NCBI GenBank assembly: GCA_003956705.1
Contig: QZCP01000667.1
Location: 410,389-474,388 of the forward strand
From: Brevipalpus yothersi
Taxonomy: Eukaryota; Arthropoda; Arachnida; Trombidiformes; Tenuipalpidae
DNA length: 64,000 nt
Direction of reading: 5' to 3'
A model generated the notes under the pieces. It searched no databases and was not told where the DNA came from. It worked only from the letters and a program-made list of their open reading frames with translations. Of this stretch, positions 37,523-48,240 are shown piece after piece. The translations under genes and the position numbers were made by a program. Position 1 is the stretch's first letter. Every line of letters starts with the position of its first letter.

Positions 37523-40500
37523 ATGACTTCGTCACCTTCCACATTCACAATGTCTTCATCATCATCCTCATATTATGATTCTGAGCCACCGTTTCTAGCC
37601 CTTGGTACTGATGTGTCGGCCAAGTATAAGGGTGCTTTTTGTGAAGCCAAAATCAAAAAGATATCAAGATTGGTCAAATGTCGTGTTACATTTAAAAATA
37701 ATGGTGGATCAGTAATTGTTACTGATGATAATGTTGAAGGTCCACTTAGAAATGGTGCCCACGTTAAAGCAAAGCATCCTGGCAAAAATTCATATCAGGA
37801 AGGTATTATCAACAAAGTCATCGATGCTTCTCAGTATACAGTTGTTTTTGATGATGGTGATGAGACAACTCTTCGTCGAACAAGCTTATGTCCCAAATCG
37901 GGTAAACATTTTTCCGAATCAGAATCATTGGATCACCTTCCATTGACCCATCCTGAACACTTTGGTAATCCGGTGAATTTGGGCTCTGTCAAGCGGCGAA
38001 AGCGTAACATAACCAATGATAGAGAAAAGCGAGATGAGACACCAACTTCATCGGTTAATGGTGAAAGGAATGATGACGATGAGGAGGATGACAAGAAAAG
38101 TTCCACCACAACCAGTGGACGTAAAGGTAAACGAAGGGGAAAATATGCGCGCAGATCAAGAGGAGTCAAGGTTGAAGCTGATAATGATGCTGAAGACAGT
38201 GCTAATAATGGAGAAATGCAGGGAGAAAAAAGTCCCAGTCCTTCTGCTAACCCTGTGGGTGATTCTGAAACAGAATCAGATACTGAATATGATTGGTCCA
38301 AGGTGCCAAGTATCTCCAGAGATACACAAAATGCAAGCAATACAAATCTCAATGAGGCTAAAAGTGAATTTGAATCATTAGATGGTTCACCAGTGTCAGT
38401 AACACCCAGTGACTCTTTGAGCCATACAGCTTCCCACAAGTCTCGCCGGAAGAGGAATAATCTCATTGAAAATGATAAACGAGATGATTCAGTTAAATCG
38501 GAATCAGCTGAAAATGGTGCCGGTGATGAGGAAGAGAGAAAATCATTCAATGGGCCAGTGCGGAAAGGTAAACGAAGAGGTAAATTTGGCCGTAAAAGAT
38601 CCATCAGATCAGGTGTTGATGAGGATGACTTTAATGGTGATAATCATGATGAGAAAAGCTCCACTGGTATGAATGATTCTGATACAGAATCTGAAGCTGA
38701 ATATGATTCCAAAATTCCCACCATTTCTCGTGATGTTTGTGTTGAAGTTGATGACAGGATACGTGTCAAGTATGGTAAAGGTAAAGTGGTCAAAATATAT
38801 GAAGCCAAAGTTCTCAAGGCTGACAATGATGGTGATTTCAGTAAGAAGAGATATTTTGTCCACTACACTGGATGGAACACTCGTTACGATGAGTGGATCA
38901 AAAGGAATCGAATTGTGGAAGTTGTTCGTGAGAAGGTTACCAAGCGCAAGTGTGGACCAAAGCTCAAAAAGGGTACCTCAGCTCCTGACGAAAGGCATTC
39001 TTCAGGTAAAGATGATAGTCCCCCAAAAGAAACTTCAAGAGAGAAGAATTCGAAGGAAAGTGTTTCTGTTAGTCCTAACTCAAAAAATATTTCAAACGTC
39101 AAGAGAGGGAGACCATCATCTGCTCCTGACACTAAAGCCAATGATACCAGCAAGAGAACTTGCACAAAGCGCGAAAGCAAGCTTGTCAATAGAAAATCTC
39201 GCATTGATCCTTTCGAAAAATCTAGTAACTCTTCCAAAAACTCATCTCTGCCTAGTAGCTCAAAGAACAATAGAAGTGCATTGAATGAAGATAAAGGCGC
39301 TTGCTCTGACAATGAGACTGACAGCAGTGAGCCTACCAACGAAATCTTGGACTCTGCTTCGAATAATGAAGCGAAAGAAGTGGACAAATTTGAAAATAGT
39401 ATCTCATCATCGGAGGCAGTAAGTAGAGCAGAGCTTGAGGAAAGCACTGATGTTGATACTATGGAAGTTGCTCTTGAGAATGAATCAATGAAAGAGGAAG
39501 AGGCCTCAAATAAATCTAATGACAACAACGAAAAGTCTGAAGAGATAGTTCCAAAGCAAGAAGCTAGCCCTCCAATAGTTGCTTCTGATGATATCTTGAC
39601 ATGCACCGAAAATTTAGCAAAATCTCCACCAATGAGATGCGAGTCTCCCCAGCCAGCTCAAGGTCTGGTGAAAATTGAGCCTAAAGCTGATATCAAGAAC
39701 GAAGATGCTCCTGCTCCTAGCCCTTCAGCCGATGGAACTTTGAGTGATGAAGATGAAGATAATCGTTCTTCTCGCTGTGTGAAACGAAAGCTAACTGGTA
39801 AGCAGCTACCTCGAAAAGATAAGCGAAAGGTCAGATCCCCAGAATCTGAGGATACTGAAGCCAAAAACTCAACCGAAGATGATTGTCATTTCCGTAAGAA
39901 ACCTCGCAAGAAAAAGGAAAGCTACGCTCCTGAAGACGATGAAATGAAGAGGAATCAGAAACCGGGAAAGAAAACTCGAAAAGGCGCAAATCTGAATGAT
40001 GATTCACCCACTCAATCATCAGCCGGCATCACAACAATCACTCCGGTGGTATCTACGAAAGTTGATTCCACAGTTTCTGCGTCGGCACCAACCGCGGGTA
40101 AAGACAATTTGAATTTAGAATCACCGACGGATTCTGAAGCTGATGGTGAAAAGAAAGGAAAAAAGAGAAAGAGATTCGGTAAAATGAAACAGAGTGAGCC
40201 ATCTGCCAAGACAAGCCAGGCTCAGAGTGAAAATAAGATTAGAGATGGCCAAGTTCCAAAAAAGAGATTCAAGAAAGAACTCGAAGAAAAGAAGAAGAAA
40301 GAAAAGGACGCCGAGAGAAGCAGAAGTTCTCCTGAACGAGAGGGAGATCATGAAGATGGGCATGAATATGCTGGTGTATTCGACAACATCAGCAGCACCA
40401 CCAGCAATAATACTACTAGTAATGGTAATAACAACGCTATCCATAACCCTGTTGACCACTCCGAGAGCCATAATCCTCGAGATATGTTAACTTGTAATGA

Positions 40501-41662
40501 AGTTCTTCAGAAAGCCACTGGTTCCTTTCTGTTGTGTAAGGAAGAAGTTCCAGCAAGTCCTCCTGGTCATCAAATGGATCTCATATCAAGGATTCGTGAA
40601 GCTTCCTCATCACATCATGGATCCTCTATCAATGAAGACAACAAACATCTTACCTCATCTCATCTCTCATTATCCAGCCTTCCATCTACTCAAGCATCTA
40701 GTTTATCCTCACCTTCAGAAGGTAAGGAGAATCGTGATCATGCCTCATCTTCCATTGGCAATCGTGATTGCAGTCAATTCACTCCACCAACAACACCAGA
40801 GAGTCTCAAGAGCGGTACCCTCTCATCTTCTACTCCTCCACATGAAAGAGAACGCGACAGTGACAATGAACGTAATTCGAGTTACCTTCACAATCATGTC
40901 CCTGGTGAATCTTCTTACTCAGCGTCAGGATTGGAAATGTCCAAGCCATCTATTGCCTCAGTTATTAGTGCCCTCGACTCCCTAGCACATGTGGCATCTG
41001 GTGTGTCCATGTCCACCAAAAAGTGCAACTTGTCATCATCGCCTGCTCATCACTCTGAAGATTCTTGCTCAAGAAATGGTATTTTTGATTCATCATCATC
41101 GAAAGGTGATAAACTCTCTTCGGTTGGTTCTCCTCTATCTTCTCCCAAGAAGCGAAGAGGTCGAGTAAGAACCTCATCTACCTCCGAGACAGCTAAAGAC
41201 ACCAAATCACAAAGTGGCTACAAAACACGAGGTGCTTGTGGACGCAAGAATCGCCAGCACGGAGACTCAAATGATATATATTCTTCCAATGAGACGAGCG
41301 GTGGTCCAATATCTCCTGCATTTCCATGTCCATTGATCACGAATTATAGTCCCAACGCGTGTATGAACTCTGTTTTCCCTCAATCTAAGTACAATTTTGT
41401 CACTCCTATTGATGAAAGTCTGGAAGCTGAGAAGCGAATCCAAGTGTTACAAGATCGGATGCAAGATTTACGAAAAACGTATATGAGTATCAAGTCCGAG
41501 TTACACTCCATCGAGAAGCGTCGAAAAAGGCCAAAAAGAAAAGACTCCGGTTCCCCCGTATCGCCATCATCTTCATCACATGAACATTCGAACAGAAATC
41601 CCAAGGATCATCCTCCCGAACTTGGTACTGAGACACCTCCAAGTCAAACTTGCGCAGCTTAA
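37523..41662 (+). CDS. ARID4: ARID4-type chromatin protein lacking the ARID domain
   Basis: A single uninterrupted exon of 1379 codons. Residues 23-150 match the N-terminal Tudor region of ARID4A/B (key stretches GTDVSAKYKGAFCEAKIKK, YTVVFDDGDETTLRR, LPLTHPEHFG). Residues 408-470 are the chromobarrel (YFVHYTGWNTRYDEWIK). A TPPTTPES motif near residue 1088 and a C-terminal coiled coil (1303-1340, ending EKRRKRPKRK) are also shared with vertebrate ARID4. In that family these proteins bind RB and the SIN3-HDAC co-repressor complex in the nucleus. The RBB1NT and ARID domains expected between Tudor and chromobarrel are absent; residues 156-404 are instead a charged linker with a tandem duplication (VKRRKRN...RKGKRRGKY...ESDTEYD...SISRD twice). 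The long 470-1300 region is Ser/Lys/Glu-rich and probably disordered. Confidence 0.92.
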   Translation: MTSSPSTFTMSSSSSSYYDSEPPFLALGTDVSAKYKGAFCEAKIKKISRLVKCRVTFKNNGGSVIVTDDNVEGPLRNGAHVKAKHPGKNSYQEGIINKVIDASQYTVVFDDGDETTLRRTSLCPKSGKHFSESESLDHLPLTHPEHFGNPVNLGSVKRRKRNITNDREKRDETPTSSVNGERNDDDEEDDKKSSTTTSGRKGKRRGKYARRSRGVKVEADNDAEDSANNGEMQGEKSPSPSANPVGDSETESDTEYDWSKVPSISRDTQNASNTNLNEAKSEFESLDGSPVSVTPSDSLSHTASHKSRRKRNNLIENDKRDDSVKSESAENGAGDEEERKSFNGPVRKGKRRGKFGRKRSIRSGVDEDDFNGDNHDEKSSTGMNDSDTESEAEYDSKIPTISRDVCVEVDDRIRVKYGKGKVVKIYEAKVLKADNDGDFSKKRYFVHYTGWNTRYDEWIKRNRIVEVVREKVTKRKCGPKLKKGTSAPDERHSSGKDDSPPKETSREKNSKESVSVSPNSKNISNVKRGRPSSAPDTKANDTSKRTCTKRESKLVNRKSRIDPFEKSSNSSKNSSLPSSSKNNRSALNEDKGACSDNETDSSEPTNEILDSASNNEAKEVDKFENSISSSEAVSRAELEESTDVDTMEVALENESMKEEEASNKSNDNNEKSEEIVPKQEASPPIVASDDILTCTENLAKSPPMRCESPQPAQGLVKIEPKADIKNEDAPAPSPSADGTLSDEDEDNRSSRCVKRKLTGKQLPRKDKRKVRSPESEDTEAKNSTEDDCHFRKKPRKKKESYAPEDDEMKRNQKPGKKTRKGANLNDDSPTQSSAGITTITPVVSTKVDSTVSASAPTAGKDNLNLESPTDSEADGEKKGKKRKRFGKMKQSEPSAKTSQAQSENKIRDGQVPKKRFKKELEEKKKKEKDAERSRSSPEREGDHEDGHEYAGVFDNISSTTSNNTTSNGNNNAIHNPVDHSESHNPRDMLTCNEVLQKATGSFLLCKEEVPASPPGHQMDLISRIREASSSHHGSSINEDNKHLTSSHLSLSSLPSTQASSLSSPSEGKENRDHASSSIGNRDCSQFTPPTTPESLKSGTLSSSTPPHERERDSDNERNSSYLHNHVPGESSYSASGLEMSKPSIASVISALDSLAHVASGVSMSTKKCNLSSSPAHHSEDSCSRNGIFDSSSSKGDKLSSVGSPLSSPKKRRGRVRTSSTSETAKDTKSQSGYKTRGACGRKNRQHGDSNDIYSSNETSGGPISPAFPCPLITNYSPNACMNSVFPQSKYNFVTPIDESLEAEKRIQVLQDRMQDLRKTYMSIKSELHSIEKRRKRPKRKDSGSPVSPSSSSHEHSNRNPKDHPPELGTETPPSQTCAA

Positions 41663-42094
41663 ATTATGTGTATAAATCATAACAGTCTATAAAACATTGT
41701 TGATTGTGTACAATCAAACGGGGCAATCCACTCTTTTTCCCTCTCTCTCTTCTCCCCAAATGATTTGCTCTGAGCCGCATCTCAAAAGCCAATCACTTTA
41801 ACCACCTCGGCCTCTCTCTCTCTCTCTCTCTCTTCTCCCTTCCTGTTCTGAATTCACAATTCACTCTACCAGTCCTCCATCCGAAAAGTAGTTGAAATTT
41901 CAGGCCAATATTTTAGTCTAAATTTGCCAAGAATTTTCCACATGCACACTTTTCGGTCGGAGTTCAACTTGGCCAAGATGATATTCTCTATAATGATTAA
42001 TTCCCTTATTTTATGATTGTATATGTATCGTCGACTTGATCTAAACTCGATTGTTTAATGTTGAAACTCATATTTGAGCGTTTGCATCTCTCCC

Positions 42095-42135
<41 letters not shown>

Positions 42136-42512
42136 TTACTTAAGAGTTTCAATTTAAAAAAATTTTGACATTTTGACAATCATTTTGATGACATTTAATT
42201 ATGATTAGGATCGGTTTGAGCTTTGATCAAAGCCTAGTCATATACTGTCAACATTTTTTATACACATAATATAAATATTTACATAATTTAGAAGAGAATA
42301 AGATCTGAATGGATGAAGTACAGAGGAAATGAAAGGGAAAAAGAGTTGTAAAGAGAGAAGAGAAAAAGAAGTAAGAAAGAAAATACTGAACACGTATATA
42401 TCATTGGATGCAAAAATTATTCAACAAGATTTATAATGTGCCATGTAATGGAAAGAAAAAAAAGGCCGAAAAGATGGTTTGCTAAGTTTTCTTGTTATGG
42501 ACGATGTAAGCA
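41663..42512. other. Convergent 3' region between ARID4-like gene and INTS2
   Basis: The 3' UTRs of two converging genes must lie within these 850 bases. The segment contains several CT tracts, the longest at 42101-42131, and no other coding signal. Confidence 0.7.
42101..42131. repeat. (CT)n microsatellite
   Basis: Perfect CT tract of about 15 units in the convergent 3' region. Confidence 0.95.
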
Positions 42513-45500
42513 TCATTTAAACGCTTTAACCGATTTTTTGATTATATCGCAAAGAGGATCAACAGCAGGTAGTGATTCGAGAAAAGATTTGGCTTCTTCC
42601 CAGCTAATCTCTTCCAGATCTGCTGCTTTTTGTAGAGCCTTTTGGGTGCATATGAAGTCAGATTGAATTGAGGCAAGTCGTGAGAGTGAAATTTGTCCTA
42701 GTCTGAGGAGTAAGTTGATTGCCTCCTCTTTTAACGGTGGAAAAGGCTCACACATTCTAACTAGGGCAGGAACAACAGGAGAGAAAAATTTTTGTCTCTT
42801 CTCACTCTCCAACACTGGAAGCAGTGCACTGGCAACATTGAAACACAGCTTGGCTATACACAGTGACTTGACGATTGGATATTGTTTGATCAAATAGGAG
42901 CATGTTTGGATGGCGAAAATCTGTCAATAAAGGAGAAGATAGAGAAATAAATATAGATAAATAAACAAGTTCAGGAGAAAGATTGTGGTATGTACGTGAG
43001 ACCTGGTCACACTGGGATGTATGGAGACAAATTTAACTAACCTGTTCTTCAATGTCAGGTTGACTCAAAAGCTCTGGTATGAAATCAAGGCAAATATGCA
43101 TTGAAGGAATAGAAGAAACGGTGAAAGAGAGCAATTCGCTGGAATATCCTTGGAAGTGAACAAGTTTAGCGAGATTGGGATCCGCAATGAATACTTGATG
43201 TAAGTGGACTGCGATCAATTTTCGAATTCGCTCCAGTTTTTCGTTTCCTTCAACCTTTTCGTTCTCATCCATAGGCAGGCAACATTCGAGTAGTATTTGA
43301 ATAGCGGCACTTTCTTGTGCTGTTATGAGAGCCAAACGCAAATCTTCACGTTCTTTTCCTTCTTCCACTGATTTGCTTGGCTTTTCCAGAAGATGATGTG
43401 CATAATGAACACGAGATGCCATCAGAAAACATCTGATTACATGTAGAATGATCTCCATCAGTTCAGGACATCTAAATACTCTCTCATCACAGCGTAACAC
43501 ATGAAGCGGATGGAACACAATTTCATCCCATGTGAATCTTTTCTCTTCAAACTTGCGGCATGAGAGAGAATTTACTGTCATCACACATAAACTGTCGGGA
43601 AAAATGCAATTCAATTGCCACCATAATCGTTTAGCTTTCTCCAAGACTTCACTAGGAATGTTTTCCGATAACAGCAATGGTAAACTCTCAATGAATGTAG
43701 ACGCAAGTGGCCACAGGTAGTTATCTGGTAGAACCAAAGTTCTCTCAAGTGTATTGATCAACATGTTTGGATTGTTGTCGATATTTTCAAAAGATTTTCG
43801 GAGAACAGTTCTGATCTCTTTGATTGAAGTTTTAACTTTTATCTTCACGGTGGCATCTCTTTCCTCGGAGGCCAACCAATCTTGAACGAGACACAGGTGG
43901 GGATAGTGGGTGGCAACTAAACGGAGAAGTCGGGGAAAAATGACTCCATAATTCTTTGGATCATTTTTGGCTTTTTGTGTGAGATAGAAAATTGGTAATT
44001 GTGAAAATAAATTTGTAGAATACTTCTTGACGGAGCGATTTTGATGTAGCACAACCTTCATTTGATTCAGACGGACATCTTCGTAGAAAAGAATATAGTA
44101 GAGAAGGATGATCTGTGAGGTAAGCATACAAGAGGGCTTGATATCTTCATCTATTTCCATTCCATCTGTATCCTCTTCAATGGAATATATCTTATGCTTG
44201 AAAATTGCTAAAATTTCTTCTTCAGTGATGATAGCATTCACAGCTGATGTTTTAGAAAAAGGAATTATCACAGAGTTGACATAGGCTTCTATTAATGGAG
44301 GCATAACGGGGTTTAAGGGAGATGAGCAAGAAAGAATTTGCTTATAAATCCATTCTTTGATTGGGACCTGGATAACAGTGCAAGAGAAGAGCATTAGAAT
44401 TTGTGAGACAATTCATGTTCCCAATTTTCAACTACTAACCTTATATTTGGTGAAAGCTCGAGATTTCAAGAGTTGATAAATACAGTGAACAGGTAAAAAA
44501 CCAGATAAGGTAGAATTAAGATTGGGGGTAACAGGGACTTTGACCGCATGAGCTGTGATCATCTGATCAGTGAATACTTCCTGTGTGAATAATGTTTTCA
44601 ATCTAGCGAGTGAGCTTGTTCTCAGTGTAATTTTAAGACCAAGAGTTGAGCTGACAAGCTCTGATATGGAAGCAATTTGTCCACCATGAAAATGGATAGC
44701 AATCAACAAAAGCATCTCACCAAAAGATGAGCGGACACCAGCCACTTGTCCAAACAAACTTTCCTCTCTAATTAACCAATTGAGCCAATCGAGAGTTTTT
44801 CTTTCCGATTCTTGATTATTGACTACCGATGGACATGTGAGCAGAAGACAAAGACCTGTGGATGCGAATTTAATGCCTGCTGGAGAAGCTGAAGGATGAC
44901 AAATAACTAGACTCAAAACAACGCTTGCCTCCTCTTCAGTGAGTTTCATGCCAGCAATACCACGCAAAGCACAATAAAGTCTCAAAATTGATGATGCTTC
45001 AACTAGAAAATCGGATAGACTCCCACTATCATCACTGTTTTTACGCAATATGAATTCGACAGAATTCAATAGCTCAGTTCGCAATGGTTGGAGGCTGCTC
45101 TTGTTTCCTTGATCGATCTTCTTCTGGCAATTTCTAACATATTGTACAAACCATGATCGAAGCTTTTCATCGTCACCAAAAAATATTCCACTAATAAAAG
45201 AGACCAGTTCATTTATTTTCTGTATGTTGTGCTCATCTGATTCACTTTCACCAATCGATATGCTATCCAATGTGAGTTGAATACATAGAGCAGGCATTCG
45301 GAAAGCTTCCATAGCCTCAGAGCGCACTAATGAAGTATGAGCTGGATTCATTTTACATAGCAATCGGATTATTTCGATTCGCCGCTTGCCAATGAAGGTA
45401 TCATCTTCCTGTTTATCTCCATTGTGTAGTAGGGCTGTGCAAACCTCGTGGAAACTTTCAGGAAAATTAGCCACAAGTCGACATATTAAACGGTGTCCTT

Positions 45501-46211
45501 CTTTGAAGTATAAAAGAGTTTCAACAACCTCAACTAAACTCATACTGCTCGTCAATTCGGCTATCGCTATGCAAAGGGCATCACAAATTTCATCAATATA
45601 CATCTCATTGTCAAACAATTGAGATACCTTGAAATGACTGGTAGATGATGACTTGATTGAATTAATGGTAGGATTGTTGATAGAAGTTACGCCTACAGTT
45701 GATTTGATAGAAGCTTGTGCGGCAAAAAGTTCACTTAACACAAGTTTAAGTCTTCTAATGCCATCCAGATACTCAAAATCTGAAAGAACAAAAAGTTAAC
45801 CAAAGTGAGAAACATTTTCTTTTTTCCACTATCCAAACACACACAGAAATACATTATCACATAAAAATAAAACTCACCTAAAAGTGTATACTCTTTATCT
45901 TTAGGCGAATCATTTTGAAGCATAAGTCGGGATCGAAGTTGCTGCTCTTTCTTAACTTGCACTTCAAGCGCTAGAAAATCAACCGACAACAGAGTCAATA
46001 TCACATTGGTCACCTCAAAGCGGCATATTATTTCCAACAGTCGCTTCTTTTCCCGAGACCAATAATTAGAACTATCCAACGATGGACACAAAGCAATACG
46101 AGTGAAGGTAGGCAAAAGAGGTCGAACTTGTTCATCATCCAGAGAAGCAAGAGCATCAATGTCAAGCATATTCATGGCACGAAACACTTCGGGAGACACT
46201 TCACAAGACAT
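42513..46211 (-). CDS. INTS2: Integrator complex subunit 2
   Basis: Subunit of the nuclear Integrator complex, which binds RNA polymerase II, cleaves snRNA 3' ends and attenuates transcription. Four exons, 45878-46211, 44440-45779, 43042-44367 and 42513-42920, join in phase with introns of 98, 72 and 121 bp to give 1135 residues, close to the vertebrate length of about 1200. Family hallmarks run the whole length: LLSVDFLALE, GIRRLKLVLSELFA, FHEVCTALLHNGDKQED, RLYCALRGIAGMKLTEEEA, FTQEVFTDQMITAHAVKVPV, GFLPVHCIYQLLKSRAFTKY, ATHYPHLCLVQDWL, ADPNLAKLVHFQGYSSELL and SIPSMHICLDFIPELLSQP. The start is the ATG giving MSCEVSPEVFRAMN, in line with the EVFEAM start region of other INTS2 proteins. It is an alpha-helical scaffold without catalytic residues. 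It is convergent with the ARID4-like gene and divergent from OTUD6. Confidence 0.96.
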
Positions 46212-46745
46212 TGTCAATTATTTGTTCTTCTCACCACCACCAACTACCACCACAATTTTCCTCTATCCCTAAATTCCACTTTTATCTGAGATTTATTGTT
46301 CCCACAAAAAATATGATGATGACACACGCGATTCGGCAGAGCTCTATCATGAAACAGAGAGAAACTAAAAATGATGAGAAGAAAAAATATTTTCTCTTCT
46401 CTTCTCTTCTCACTCTCGCAGTTCGCTTTACTCACTCAAGCCGCTCCTTCACTCTGTCTCACTTTCCTCCTCCACTATGTATGTATGTATCGGCTTAATG
46501 GCATTCAAAGTATGGTATAATCTCTTGGAAAATCTTTTCCCAAGATGACCCTAATTAATGACATGGCCAATGGTCAGTATACATGAATACATCAAATCAA
46601 ATCTCATGAAATGATAATCCAATCTGGAGAGAGAGAGAGAGAGGAAAAGGAAGAAGGGAAAGGAGAGAGGAAAGCGAAGTGGTTTTGAGAAGAAGCATTT
46701 TTAAAAGAATTTTTATTCCATGATTTTTTTAACTTCACATAGTGT

Positions 46746-46757
46746 CCACTAGAGGGC
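46746..46757 (+). promoter_or_regulatory. CTCF-like motif
   Basis: CCACTAGAGGGC fits the core of the animal CTCF consensus. It points toward the second motif, 8 bases away. Confidence 0.4.
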
Positions 46758-46765
46758 CCTATTGA

Positions 46766-46780
46766 AGTGACATCTAGTGG
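46766..46780 (-). promoter_or_regulatory. CTCF-like motif, opposite orientation
   Basis: On the minus strand CCACTAGATGTCACT, differing from the consensus by one core base (GTC for GGC). With the neighbouring motif it forms a convergent pair. Confidence 0.35.
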
Positions 46781-46993
46781 TTGAGTTGTTGTTGTTGTTG
46801 ATGATTTCGTCATAAAAATTTTTATTTGAAATTCAAAATTTTTTTCATTTTTAATGTGTATTTTTTGAGCCAAAATAGATGCGAAAAATTATTCAGTGAC
46901 CAATTTGTCTTTGATGTCAATTATTGGCAATCGATTATCTGTGGGTATTACGATTTGGTAGGGTGTGTGTGTAAGTGTGTTTACCAGATCAGT

Positions 46994-47945
46994 ATGGAGA
47001 ATGATGAGGATGGTGTTGCGGTGAGGCAACGACAGGAGAGAAAAGATCTTCAAGGTAAGTGATGAACACTTCTTTTTACCAGTTGATTGAAGATTGATTG
47101 TTCCTTTTTCTCTATCTATTTTGTTTGTAGCCAAAATAACAACGATGAAGAAAAGTATTCCAAAGAATGATAAGAAGAAGAAGAAAGAAATTATGGATGA
47201 AATTAATCGATTAGAACTTGAGATGAAGAATCGTCACCAGACAGAAAACAATAATAGCCAAGCAGAATCGATAGATCTTTCGCAAAAGTCAGGAGATGCA
47301 AAAGCTGATGAAGCAAGTAGGTTACCCAGGATAGAAGATCTACAGATTCGAGAACAAGAAAGTAATTCGAGAGTATCAAAAGCACAGCGAAAGCGAGATC
47401 GTAAAGCTCAACAAGAGAAAGATAAAAGAGAACGTATCGAGGCAGAATCCCGAGAACTTGAGGCAACTAGTGATCGAACGATCGAAGAGCAGCTAATGAA
47501 AGATATTCTCAACCGACATGGCCTTAAGATTGTTGATATTCCCTCCGATGGAGATTGTCTCTTCAAAGCAATAGAGCATCAGCTTAGCCTTTTGGGTAAA
47601 TCTACTTCCGTTTCTGAATTGCGAAAAAAGTGTGCAGATGAACTCAGGAAACGGAAAAATGAGTTTTTACCTTTCTTAATCAATCCAGACAGTGATGAAG
47701 TGATGGATGAGCGTGCTTTCAAAAAATACTGTGATCAAATGGAAAAAACCAAATGTTGGGGAGGCAATGTAGAACTCCAGGCATTATCGTACGCTCTTAA
47801 ATTGCCTATCAAAGTTATTCAAGCTTTCGGCTCAAGTGTTGAGATTGGAGTTGATCGATACAAATCAGCCCAACCTCTTCTCATAAGTTATCATCGACAC
47901 GCTTTTCAACTTGGCGAACATTATAACAGTGTGATCGAAGCTTAG
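46994..47945 (+). CDS. OTUD6: OTU-domain deubiquitinase, OTUD6 family
   Basis: Cysteine protease that removes ubiquitin; OTUD6B in vertebrates acts on translation and proteasome assembly. Exon 1 (46994-47054) encodes 20 residues and joins in phase 1 to exon 2 (47131-47945) through a 76-bp intron, giving 291 residues, about the usual length. The N-terminal helix is typical of the subfamily (RKDLQAKI, then PKNDKKKKKEIMDEINRLE), followed by a second charged coiled coil (KAQRKRDRKAQQEKDKRERI). The OTU domain spans about 145-291, with catalytic Asp160 and Cys163 in IPSDGDCLFKAIEHQL, WGGNVELQALSYAL in the middle, and His284 in LGEHYNSV. All catalytic residues are present. It shares a divergent promoter region with INTS2 and converges with DBR1. 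Confidence 0.95.
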
Positions 47946-48240
47946 TCATAATCGAGTCTCTATTTACATGTATGTTATTTTTGAGTACCAAATGTTTTTT
48001 ATATTACACATAGCTTTTGTTCAATGCCTTTGTGATGAAAATAGTTTTTGATGAATTTTAGAGCTTCTATCCACTTCAGATGACCATGCATTTTAGCTTA
48101 GAATGCTTCAAGTTTCTATCCATCTTGGACACAATTTACAATTCGTATTCTCTTCCAATTGAATGGGAATTGCTTCAGGCTCACATCTTTGGCAAAAAAG
48201 CTGGCAGAACCCTTCATTTGAAGTTGAATGCAATTCTTCT
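47946..48240. other. Convergent 3' region between OTUD6 and DBR1
   Basis: A spacer of 295 bases holding both 3' UTRs. No other coding signal recognised. Confidence 0.7.

Larger units (their letters stand above)
46212..46993. promoter_or_regulatory. Divergent promoter region of INTS2 and OTUD6
   Basis: These 780 bases separate two head-to-head genes and must contain both promoters and 5' UTRs. They include purine-rich stretches and two CTCF-like motifs listed separately. I see no convincing TATA box placement. Confidence 0.6.

Noticed and set aside
37933..40985. Several 100-240 codon frames on both strands inside the ARID4-like gene
   Set aside because: Shadow frames of a Ser/Glu/Lys-rich coding sequence; only the long frame has conserved domains.
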